This document shows positions 27,273-33,128 of a stretch of 33,871 bases of DNA, piece after piece. The notes beneath the pieces are model-generated. The model searched no databases, was not told the DNA's origin, and was given only the letters and a program-made list of their open reading frames with translations. The DNA is from Streptomyces bobili (lineage in GTDB: Bacteria > Actinomycetota > Actinomycetes > Streptomycetales > Streptomycetaceae). Positions within the stretch are counted from its first letter, which is position 1, and every line of letters starts with the position of its first letter. Location: NCBI RefSeq assembly GCF_002154575.1, contig NZ_MUBA01000264.1, positions 1 to 33,871 of the forward strand, written 5' to 3'. Made by a program: the position numbers and the translations under genes.

Positions 27273-27632
27273 TCAGTCCCATTCCAGGCCGCCGCGCCGC
27301 CACACATAGGCGTAGGCGACGAAGACGGTGAGCACGAAGAGCAGCATCTCCACGAGCCCGAAAACCCCCAGGGCGTCGAAGGTGACGGCCCAGGGGTAGA
27401 GGAAGACGATCTCGATGTCGAAGACGATGAAGAGCATCGCCGTCAGGTAGTACTTGATGGGGAAGCGCCCGCCGCCGGCCGGCGTGGGGGTCGGCTCGAT
27501 ACCGCACTCGTAGGCCTCGAGCTTGGCGCGGTTGTACCGCTTCGGCCCGATCAACGTGGCCATGACCACGGAGAAGATCGCAAAGCCTGCCCCGAGGGCT
27601 CCCAGTACGAGGATGGGCGCATACGCGTTCAC
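27273..27632 (-). CDS. nuoA: NADH-quinone oxidoreductase subunit A
   Basis: This is a 119-residue membrane subunit with three helices, the first gene of the operon. Typical motifs are [32 protein letters not shown] and a C-terminal W-R-R-G-G-L-E-W. The GTG at 27632 is preceded by GAGGAGCG. All fourteen nuo genes follow in the standard order, with mostly four-base overlaps. Confidence 0.97.
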   Translation of the reverse strand: MNAYAPILVLGALGAGFAIFSVVMATLIGPKRYNRAKLEAYECGIEPTPTPAGGGRFPIKYYLTAMLFIVFDIEIVFLYPWAVTFDALGVFGLVEMLLFVLTVFVAYAYVWRRGGLEWD

Positions 27633-27737
27633 CGCTCCTCGCTCCTCTCAGTCGGCACTGACTGCTGGCGATGGTGGGGGCTCACATCCGTCTCACAGGC
27701 CTCACGAACTCCGCCGTTCCTGACGAAGATCGAGAAC

Positions 27738-27755
27738 ATGTGAAGCAGGTCACAA
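27738..27755. promoter_or_regulatory. Rex/Crp-like operator ahead of nuoA
   Basis: ATGTGAAGCAGGTCACAA matches 12 of 14 defined positions of the Rex consensus TTGTGAA-N4-TTCACAA. It also fits the Streptomyces Crp motif GTG-N6-GNCAC exactly and contains the symmetric core TGTGA-N6-TCACA. It lies just after the inferred nuo transcription start, a position suited to repression. Rex senses NADH/NAD+ and controls respiratory operons in Streptomyces. Confidence 0.6.
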
Positions 27756-27770
27756 GCCCAACTGCCTCGC

Positions 27771-27776
27771 ATCCTA
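27771..27776 (-). promoter_or_regulatory. -10 element of the nuo operon
   Basis: TAGGAT on the minus strand matches the housekeeping -10 form TAnnnT. No good -35 is seen at the usual distance (CGCAGA-like), so the promoter may need an activator. Transcription would start near 27764. Confidence 0.4.
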
Positions 27777-27788
27777 TGCCTGCCGCTC

Positions 27789-27804
27789 TGTGATCTGCGA
27801 CACG
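27789..27804. promoter_or_regulatory. second Crp-like site at the nuo promoter
   Basis: TGTGATCTGCGACACG fits GTG-N6-GNCAC exactly (GTG at 27790, GACAC at 27799-27803). It overlaps the -35 region of the inferred nuo promoter. Confidence 0.4.
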
Positions 27805-27976
27805 GGGTATTGCACAAGCTTTGTGATCTCCACCACCTGACGAAGGATCATGAAGTCATATCAGCGGTGATCTTCGTACGCGAAGCGTCAGAGTGATCAC
27901 AAGAAGTGACATTTTCGCGCGTCGCCGCAGGTCGAAGGCGGCGTCTCTATATCAAGAGGGTTCCGCTGCATGCAAA

Positions 27977-28006
27977 TTGGTGCTGGACGGGGCACCTTGG
28001 TATAGG
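27977..28006 (+). promoter_or_regulatory. promoter candidate toward the NlpC/P60 gene
   Basis: TTGGTG (27977-27982), an 18-bp spacer and TATAGG (28001-28006) make a plausible housekeeping promoter on the plus strand. A start near 28013 would give an untranslated leader of about 360 bases. Confidence 0.4.
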
Positions 28007-28041
28007 ACGCATTCACACATCAGGGGGAGCCGCGGCGCCGA

Positions 28042-28065
28042 TGTGGACGCGTGCACGCGTTCACA
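28042..28065 (+). other. 24-nt hairpin/near palindrome in the leader; Rex-like half
   Basis: A 14-bp perfect palindrome, ACGCGTGCACGCGT (28047-28060), is flanked by TGTG and CACA. With one G-U pair the RNA forms a 10-bp stem closed by UGCA. The right side with flank (28049-28066) reads as 11 of 14 positions of the Rex consensus, so it could be a DNA operator instead of, or as well as, an RNA structure. Confidence 0.45.
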
Positions 28066-28123
28066 AGCGGAGCCGGTCGCGCCGCGCGCGCCGGACGCGG
28101 GCCTTCCGTTAACCGTTCCGTGA

Positions 28124-28151
28124 CCTGCGCCACACTCGGCAGTGGCGCAGG
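28124..28151 (+). ncRNA. strong hairpin in the putative 5' leader of the NlpC/P60 gene
   Basis: A perfect 10-bp stem CCTGCGCCAC/GTGGCGCAGG is closed by the loop ACTCGGCA. It lies about 220 bases before the start codon. It may be part of a structured leader, or a terminator between the divergent units. I do not recognise it as a known riboswitch. Confidence 0.4.
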
Positions 28152-28373
28152 AGAGCCGGGCTTGGCCAACGATCTCAACCAGTGCTAGGCACGGGGCAAT
28201 CCGGACGTAACAGCGAAAGGCCATGATCACGGGCCTGATCACCCGAGTCCGCAATGTCCGTTACGGCGTCAATAAAGAGTGGTGCGGCAGGTGTTCGGGG
28301 TCCTCATTGAACAATTGTGGCGCAGCACACGTTTCTTGAAGGTATGAAGGACCCCCTGATACCGGTTGTACTC

Positions 28374-29162
28374 ATGTCCCACACCGCTCACATACGCAGC
28401 CACCGGAAACCCCGCCGCAGCGCGTCGACGATCGCGATGCGGGCCGGAGTCGCCAGTGGTGTACTCGGCTCGCTGGCCGTGGCCACCGCGGCAGGATCGG
28501 CCAACGCCGCCGAGCCGGTGACTCAGACGCTCGAACTGCCCGTCCTGACGGGTGACGTGGCCGCCCAGGTCGCGCAGTCCGCGAACGCCACCCAGCAGGC
28601 CGCCGCGAACTACCAGCTGGAGGCCGAGCGCGACGCGGCCGCCGCCGCAGCCGCCAAGGAGGCCAAGCAGGACCTCGCCGCGGCCAAGAAGGCCGAGGCG
28701 AAGAAGAAGGCCGAGGAGGCCCGTAAGGCCGCCGCTGAGGCCGCCGTGTCCCGTTCCACGGAGCGGACCACCCTCTCGACCACGACGACCGCCTCCGCCC
28801 CGGCCAGCGGCAGCGTCGGCACGGTCATCTCCTTCCTCAAGGCCCAGCTGGGCGACGCCTACGTCATGGGCGCCACCGGCCCCAACGCCTGGGACTGCTC
28901 CAGCCTGGTGCAGGCCGCGTTCAAGCAGGTCGGCGTGGACCTTCCGCGCGTCTCGCAGGACCAGTCGATGGCCGGCACGGACGTGTCGCTGTCCAACCTC
29001 CAGGTCGGCGACATCCTGTACTGGGGCGGCAAGGGCTCCGCGTACCACGTGGGCGTGTACATCGGGGACGGCCAGTACCTCGACGCGGCCAACCCCTCCA
29101 AGGGCGTCGTCATCCAGGACCTCTCCGGCTACCCGGCGTCGGGCGCGGTGCGCGTGCTCTGA
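28374..29162 (+). CDS. secreted NlpC/P60 cell-wall peptidase
   Basis: This is a 262-residue secreted protein. A basic start (R-K-P-R-R) and hydrophobic core end at a signal-peptidase site near A45 (S-A-N-A-A-E). An Ala/Lys/Glu-rich coiled coil (about 63-125) and a Ser/Thr linker follow, then an NlpC/P60 domain (about 147-262). That domain has the catalytic Cys175 in N-A-W-D-C-S-S-L-V and His225 in A-Y-H-V-G-V-Y-I-G. Such enzymes are DL-endopeptidases that cut peptidoglycan stem peptides. The ATG at 28374 gives a clean signal peptide but has no clear Shine-Dalgarno. An ATG at 28344 is in frame but would put extra residues before the basic region. The gene has a long, structured upstream region and a terminator after it. 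Confidence 0.92.
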   Translation: MSHTAHIRSHRKPRRSASTIAMRAGVASGVLGSLAVATAAGSANAAEPVTQTLELPVLTGDVAAQVAQSANATQQAAANYQLEAERDAAAAAAAKEAKQDLAAAKKAEAKKKAEEARKAAAEAAVSRSTERTTLSTTTTASAPASGSVGTVISFLKAQLGDAYVMGATGPNAWDCSSLVQAAFKQVGVDLPRVSQDQSMAGTDVSLSNLQVGDILYWGGKGSAYHVGVYIGDGQYLDAANPSKGVVIQDLSGYPASGAVRVL

Positions 29163-29194
29163 CACGCACCGGTCCGGACGCACGGACCACCGTC

Positions 29195-29227
29195 AAGGGC
29201 CGCAGCCGCTCGGGGGCAGCGGCCCTT
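29195..29227 (+). terminator. hairpin after the NlpC/P60 gene
   Basis: AAGGGCCGC (29195-29203) pairs with GCGGCCCTT (29219-29227), and three more pairs (GCC/GGC) continue past an A-A mismatch. It lies 32 bp after the stop. Confidence 0.75.
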
Positions 29228-29301
29228 CGGGCTCTCCTGGCATCCTCGGGCCGGACCGGTGGAACTCCACCGGCCGTCCGCGAGTTGAAGGAGAGACCGC
29301 C

Positions 29302-29928
29302 ATGCCCAGCGTGTTCGTCCAAGGACGCCCCGTCGCCTCGTACCCCCCGCTCGCGCCGGAGGCCGGCCGCGGCTCGGTGCGCCGGATCACCGAGACCGGT
29401 GAGGGAGTCCTGCACCGGCCGTGCCGGGACGTGACCGAGTTCGGCCCCGATCTCGCCGCGCTCATCGACGACATGTTCCTCACGATGTACGTCGCCGAGG
29501 GAGCCGGCCTCGCCGCGAACCAAGTCGGGGTCGGTCTGCGACTGTTCGTCTACGACTGCCCCGACGACGAAGGTGTCCGACATGTCGGACACCTCGTCAA
29601 TCCGGTGCTGGAGCCGCTCGACCCGGCCCACCGGCGGCTGCTCGACGAGGGCGAGGGCTGCCTGTCCGTCCCCGGCGCCGTCATGGACGTACCGCGTCCG
29701 GACCGGGCCCTCGTGCGCGGGCTCGACAGGGACGGGGAGCCGCTCCTCATCGAGGGCACGGGGTACTTCGCGCGCTGCCTCGCCCACGAGACCGACCATG
29801 TGAACGGGCACGTGTATCTCGACCGGCTCTCCCGCCGGGACCGCAAGGACGCGCTGCGGCAGGTGGCGGACCGGCGGGACGAGGTGTTCGCCCGCCGGGC
29901 CGCCAGGCAGCGGACGCTCACCGCCTGA
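29302..29928 (+). CDS. def: peptide deformylase
   Basis: This is a 208-residue metalloenzyme that removes the formyl group from the N-terminal methionine of new proteins. All three motifs are present: G-A-G-L-A-A-N-Q (67-74), E-G-C-L-S (118-122, C120 a metal ligand) and H-E-T-D-H (162-166, H162 and H166 ligands, E163 catalytic). A 25-residue N-terminal extension and an Arg-rich tail flank the domain. The ATG at 29302 has AAGGAG nine bases upstream. Streptomyces genomes usually have several deformylases, so this may not be the only one. A perfect 24-bp palindrome lies within the coding sequence. Confidence 0.96.
   Translation: MPSVFVQGRPVASYPPLAPEAGRGSVRRITETGEGVLHRPCRDVTEFGPDLAALIDDMFLTMYVAEGAGLAANQVGVGLRLFVYDCPDDEGVRHVGHLVNPVLEPLDPAHRRLLDEGEGCLSVPGAVMDVPRPDRALVRGLDRDGEPLLIEGTGYFARCLAHETDHVNGHVYLDRLSRRDRKDALRQVADRRDEVFARRAARQRTLTA
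29571..29594. promoter_or_regulatory. 24-bp perfect palindrome inside def
   Basis: The left arm is AGGTGTCCGACA and the right arm is its exact reverse complement, with no spacer. It falls in codons for E-G-V-R-H-V-G-H-L (about 90-98) and uses GGT, CGA and GGA, codons less favoured in this genome. It looks like a dimeric-repressor operator or another protein-binding site; function unknown. Confidence 0.6.
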
Positions 29929-29984
29929 TCACGCCGCCACGGCCGCCGGAGGGCGAGACCGTGTGACGGCGTTCCCGTGTCGGC

Positions 29985-31271
29985 TCAGGCCTTCGGGGCG
30001 ATCTTGCTCAGGCCGTTGATGATCCGGTCCATCGCGTCGCCGCCCGTGGGGTCGGTGAGGTTGGCGAGCATCTTGAGCGTGAACTTCATCAGCATCGGGT
30101 GCGTCAGGCCGCGCTGGGTCGCGATCTTCATGACCTTCGGGTTGCCGATGAGCTTCACGAAGGCACGGCCCAGCGTGTAGTAGCCGCCGTAGGTGTCCTT
30201 GAGGACGCGGGGGTAACGCTGGAGGGCCAGTTCGCGGCCGGCGGGGGTCGAGCGGGCGTGGGCCTGGACGACGACGTCGGCGGCGAGCTGGCCGGACTCC
30301 ATGGCGTAGGCGATGCCTTCGCCGTTGAAGGGGTTCACCAGGCCGCCGGCGTCGCCGACGAGCAGCAGGCCCTTGGTGTAGTGCGGCTGGCGGTTGAAAG
30401 CCATCGGCAGGGCGGCTCCGCGGATGGGTCCGGTCATGTTGTCCGGGGTGTAGCCCCAGTCCTCCGGCATGGAGGCACACCAGGCCTTGAGGACCTCGCG
30501 CCAGTCCAGTTCCTTGAAGGAGTCGGAGGTGTTGAGGACGCCCAGGCCCACGTTGGAGGTGCCGTCGCCCATGCCGAAGATCCAGCCGTAGCCCGGCAGG
30601 AGCCGGTCCTCGCCGGGTCCTCGCCGGTCCCAGAGTTCGAGCCAGGACTCCAGGTAGTCGTCCTCGTGGCGGGGGCTGGTGAAGTAGGTGCGCACGGCGA
30701 CACCCATCGGACGGTCCTCGCGGCGGTGCAGGCCCATCGCGAGGGAGAGGCGGGTGGAGTTGCCGTCGGCGGCGACGACGAGCGGGGCCCGGAAGGTGAC
30801 CTCGCGCTTCTCCTCGCCGAGCTTCGCGTGCACGCCGGTGATCCGGCCGGTGCGGTCGTCGACGATGGGCGCGCCGACGTTGCAGCGCTCGTAGAGCCGG
30901 GCGCCCGCCTTCTGGGCCTGGCGGGCGAGCTGCTCGTCGAAGTCGTCGCGCTTGCGGACGAGGCCGTAGTCCGGGAAGGAGGCGAGATCCGGCCAGTCCA
31001 GCTGGAGGCGGACGCCGCCGCCGATGATGCGCAGGCCCTTGTTGCGCAGCCAGCCGGCCTCCTCGGAGATGTCGATCCCCATGGCGACGAGCTGCTTGAC
31101 AGCACGCGGGGTCAGGCCGTCGCCGCAGACCTTCTCGCGCGGGAACTCGGTCTTCTCCAGCAGGAGTACGTCGAGCCCGGCCTTGGCGAGGTGGTAGGCG
31201 GTCGTGGAGCCGGCCGGCCCCGCGCCGACCACGATCACATCGGCGGTGTTTTCGGAGAGGGGCTCGGTCAC
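29985..31271 (-). CDS. menJ: geranylgeranyl-reductase-family flavoprotein, probable menaquinone reductase MenJ
   Basis: This is a 428-residue FAD-dependent reductase. The N-terminal Rossmann motif V-I-V-V-G-A-G-P-A-G-S (12-22) binds FAD. K-V-C-G-D-G-L-T-P-R and G-L-L-L-V-G-D-A-G-G-L-V-N-P-F-N-G-E-G-I are family blocks. Family members reduce isoprenoid double bonds. MenJ of mycobacteria saturates one unit of the menaquinone tail and lies near menG, as here, which is why I favour this role over archaeal-type lipid reduction. The GTG at 31271 is supported by GGGGAG eight bases upstream; a GTG at 31313 has no ribosome site. The gene is convergent with def and divergent from the GNAT gene. Confidence 0.85.
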   Translation of the reverse strand: MTEPLSENTADVIVVGAGPAGSTTAYHLAKAGLDVLLLEKTEFPREKVCGDGLTPRAVKQLVAMGIDISEEAGWLRNKGLRIIGGGVRLQLDWPDLASFPDYGLVRKRDDFDEQLARQAQKAGARLYERCNVGAPIVDDRTGRITGVHAKLGEEKREVTFRAPLVVAADGNSTRLSLAMGLHRREDRPMGVAVRTYFTSPRHEDDYLESWLELWDRRGPGEDRLLPGYGWIFGMGDGTSNVGLGVLNTSDSFKELDWREVLKAWCASMPEDWGYTPDNMTGPIRGAALPMAFNRQPHYTKGLLLVGDAGGLVNPFNGEGIAYAMESGQLAADVVVQAHARSTPAGRELALQRYPRVLKDTYGGYYTLGRAFVKLIGNPKVMKIATQRGLTHPMLMKFTLKMLANLTDPTGGDAMDRIINGLSKIAPKA

Positions 31272-31368
31272 GGCGGGTTCTCCCCAAGTTCGGAATTGCG
31301 TGCCGACCGGCACTGGACATGGGCAGTCTATTCAGGAGAATTGATCAACCTGCTGAAGGGCTGCCCCC

Positions 31369-31875
31369 GTGAACCGAGTTCTGCCCGTAGTGCGGCTGCG
31401 CGTCCCCACGGACGAGGACGCGGTGGCGTGGCAACGGATCTTCGACCACCCCGATGTCATGGAGTTCCACGGCGGCCGTTCGGCGGGGCTGTCCGTCTAC
31501 GAGGAGCTGACCGCCCGCCAGCGCCGGCACGACGCCGAGCGCGGGTTCTGCCTGTGGACGATGCTCGACGACTCGGGCCGGGTCATCGGCTTCACCGGCG
31601 CGCAGCCGTGGGACCGGGAGTGGGGCCCGGCCGGTGAGATCGAGATCGGCTGGCGGCTCGGCCGGGAGTACTGGGGCCAGGGGTACGTCACGGCGGCGGC
31701 GCGGATGACCCTGGAGCGGGTGCGGGAGGCGGGGGTGCCGAGCGTGGTGGCCATGGTCGCCGCGGGCAACACCCGGTCCATCGCCGTCACCCAGCGGCTC
31801 GGCATGCGGCTCACCGAGGTGTTCACCACGCCGGAGTCGAAGCAGCAGGGGCACTGCTACCGGCTGGACCTGTAG
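31369..31875 (+). CDS. GNAT-family N-acetyltransferase
   Basis: This is a 168-residue single-domain acetyltransferase of the RimJ/RimL-like type. It has the V-I-G-F-T-G strand, then E-I-G-W-R-L-G-R-E-Y-W-G-Q-G-Y-V-T-A-A for acetyl-CoA binding, and A-G-N-T-R-S-I-A-V-T-Q-R-L-G-M-R near the end. It probably acetylates an N-terminal or small-molecule amine; the substrate cannot be told. The GTG at 31369 has GAAGGG eight bases upstream. It shares a 97-bp divergent region with the MenJ-like gene. Confidence 0.9.
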   Translation: MNRVLPVVRLRVPTDEDAVAWQRIFDHPDVMEFHGGRSAGLSVYEELTARQRRHDAERGFCLWTMLDDSGRVIGFTGAQPWDREWGPAGEIEIGWRLGREYWGQGYVTAAARMTLERVREAGVPSVVAMVAAGNTRSIAVTQRLGMRLTEVFTTPESKQQGHCYRLDL

Positions 31876-31892
31876 AAGCCCCAACTCCGGTT

Positions 31893-31921
31893 CCGTGACA
31901 CTGAGTAGTTGATTGTCACGG
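31893..31921 (+). terminator. inverted repeat after the GNAT gene
   Basis: CCGTGAC (31893-31899) and GTCACGG (31915-31921) are perfect complements around a 15-base loop, 18 bp after the GNAT stop. It could be a weak terminator or an operator for the next gene. Confidence 0.4.
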
Positions 31922-31990
31922 TAAGCCAGCGACTGCTTCCGGTCGCCCCCCTCGGGCGTTACCCTTCCAGTACCGCTGGGGGTGACATCT

Positions 31991-32335
31991 GTGCTCATAC
32001 GGCCCAAAACACCCGAGGTGCGCGTGCCGAGGCTCGTCGGACTGATGGCCATGGACGCGCGCGAGGCCGCCACCGAGCGAGGAGTGCTGCTGGCCGCGCC
32101 CGACCGGCCCGACTTCCAGCGCACCGTCGTCGACTACGTCGTACGGCAGTACCCGCCGCCCGGTGTCGAGGTGCCGCGCGGGGCCGTCGTCACCGTGTGG
32201 TTCGACTTCACCGAGGGCGAGGGCGGCGGAGGCGCGGGCGTCCGCGAGCCCCGGCTGCCGGCGCCGGGCGGAGGCGGGCTGCAGCGCGAACTGGACCCGC
32301 CGCCGCAAGGCCCCTTCCAGGCGGTCAGCGGATAG
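31991..32335 (+). CDS. single-PASTA-domain protein
   Basis: This is a 114-residue protein. Residues about 12-75 form one PASTA-like domain (V-P-R-L-V-G-L-M-A-M-D-A-R-E-A-A, then Q-Y-P-P-P-G-V-E-V-P-R-G-A-V-V-T-V-W). The tail is Gly/Pro-rich. PASTA domains usually bind peptidoglycan fragments outside the cell, on kinases or penicillin-binding proteins, but this protein has no signal peptide or membrane segment, so its role is unclear. The GTG at 31991 is chosen because GGGGGTGA, nearly a perfect extended Shine-Dalgarno, lies eight bases upstream. A GTG at 31982 would add three residues but lies inside that site. Confidence 0.8.
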   Translation: MLIRPKTPEVRVPRLVGLMAMDAREAATERGVLLAAPDRPDFQRTVVDYVVRQYPPPGVEVPRGAVVTVWFDFTEGEGGGGAGVREPRLPAPGGGGLQRELDPPPQGPFQAVSG

Positions 32336-32371
32336 CGGGTAGCGGGTAGCCGCGGACGGGGCGAGCCGGGC

Positions 32372-32429
32372 GGTCAGGTCTCCTTCAAGCCCCGGTGCCG
32401 GGTCAGGTCTCCTTGAAGCCCCGGTGCAG
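32372..32429. repeat. 29-bp tandem duplication of the 3' end of menG
   Basis: Two adjacent 29-bp copies (32372-32400 and 32401-32429) differ at two bases. The right copy holds the last codons of menG (H-R-G-F-K-E-T) and the stop. The left copy repeats them, with its own stop, in the downstream spacer. Confidence 0.95.
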
Positions 32430-33098
32430 GGTGACGATGCCGCCGGTCAGGTTGCGCCAGGCGACCTTCGACCAGCCGGCCTTGCGCAGATGCCCGGCGA
32501 GGGCGGGCTGGTCGGGCCAGGCACGGATGGACTCGGCGAGGTAGACGTACGCGTCCGGGTTGGAGGAGACCGCGCGGGCGACCGGGGGCAGCGCGCGCAT
32601 CAGGTACTCGGTGTAGACCTGGCGGAAGGGCGCCCAGGTCGGACGCGAGAACTCGCAGATCACGACGCGTCCGCCGGGGCGGGTCACCCGGTGCATCTCG
32701 CGCAGGGCGGTGTCGAAGTCCTGCACGTTGCGCAGGCCGAAGGAGATCGTGACGGCGTCGAAGGTGTCGTCCTTGAACGGCAGCTTCGTCGCGTCGCCCG
32801 CGGTGAGCGGCAGCCAGGGATGCTTCTGCTTGCCCACCTGGAGCATGCCGAGGGAGAAGTCGCAGGGGACGACGTAGGCGCCGGTCCGGGCGAAGGGCAG
32901 CGAGGAGGTGGCCGTACCGGCGGCCAGGTCGAGGACCTTCTGCGCGGGGCGGGCGTCGACCGCGCGCGCGACCTCCTTGCGCCACCTGCGGTCCTGGCCG
33001 AGGGAGAGGAGGTCGTTGGTGAGGTCGTACCGTTCCGCCACGCGGTCGAACATCGAGGCGACTTCGTGGGGCTGCTTGTTCAGGGAAGCACGGGTCAC
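32403..33098 (-). CDS. menG: demethylmenaquinone methyltransferase
   Basis: This is a 231-residue SAM-dependent methyltransferase of the UbiE/MenG family, which methylates demethylmenaquinone to menaquinone, the electron acceptor of complex I. It shows [13 protein letters not shown] at 17-29, motif [10 protein letters not shown] at 55-63, and [12 protein letters not shown]. The ubiE-type signature [15 protein letters not shown] follows. The GTG at 33098 has only a weak GGGCGG upstream. The end of the gene has been duplicated in tandem. It lies 30 bp after the acyltransferase gene and may be cotranscribed with it. Confidence 0.95.
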   Translation of the reverse strand: MTRASLNKQPHEVASMFDRVAERYDLTNDLLSLGQDRRWRKEVARAVDARPAQKVLDLAAGTATSSLPFARTGAYVVPCDFSLGMLQVGKQKHPWLPLTAGDATKLPFKDDTFDAVTISFGLRNVQDFDTALREMHRVTRPGGRVVICEFSRPTWAPFRQVYTEYLMRALPPVARAVSSNPDAYVYLAESIRAWPDQPALAGHLRKAGWSKVAWRNLTGGIVTLHRGFKET

Positions 33099-33128
33099 CC
33101 GCCCATTGTGGCAGCAGGGGGTCGCCCG

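Larger units (their letters stand above)
27633..28373. other. 741-bp divergent regulatory region between nuoA and the NlpC/P60 gene
   Basis: I find no convincing gene in this region, which is AT-richer than its surroundings. It holds the nuo -10, Rex/Crp-like sites, a -35/-10 pair toward the NlpC/P60 gene, two strong RNA hairpins and an unusual number of GATC sequences (nine, seven of them in TGATC/GATCA context). Two TGATCAC copies lie 12 bp apart at 28224 and 28236. I looked for the c-di-AMP (ydaO) riboswitch core that precedes some Streptomyces wall-hydrolase genes and did not find it. Confidence 0.6.

Noticed and set aside
27813..27825. CACAA-GCT-TTGTG as a Rex operator
   Set aside because: The half-sites are in the opposite order to the Rex consensus (TTGTG...CACAA).
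27893..28123. Small plus-strand open frames in the nuoA-NlpC intergenic region
   Set aside because: No ribosome site, atypical codons and no recognisable protein; the region is better explained by promoter and leader elements.
28120..28260. c-di-AMP (ydaO) riboswitch ahead of the NlpC/P60 gene
   Set aside because: The region is structured, but the conserved core (a CCGAACCCG-CAGCTAAC-like block and GGGGTGAAT) is absent on both strands.
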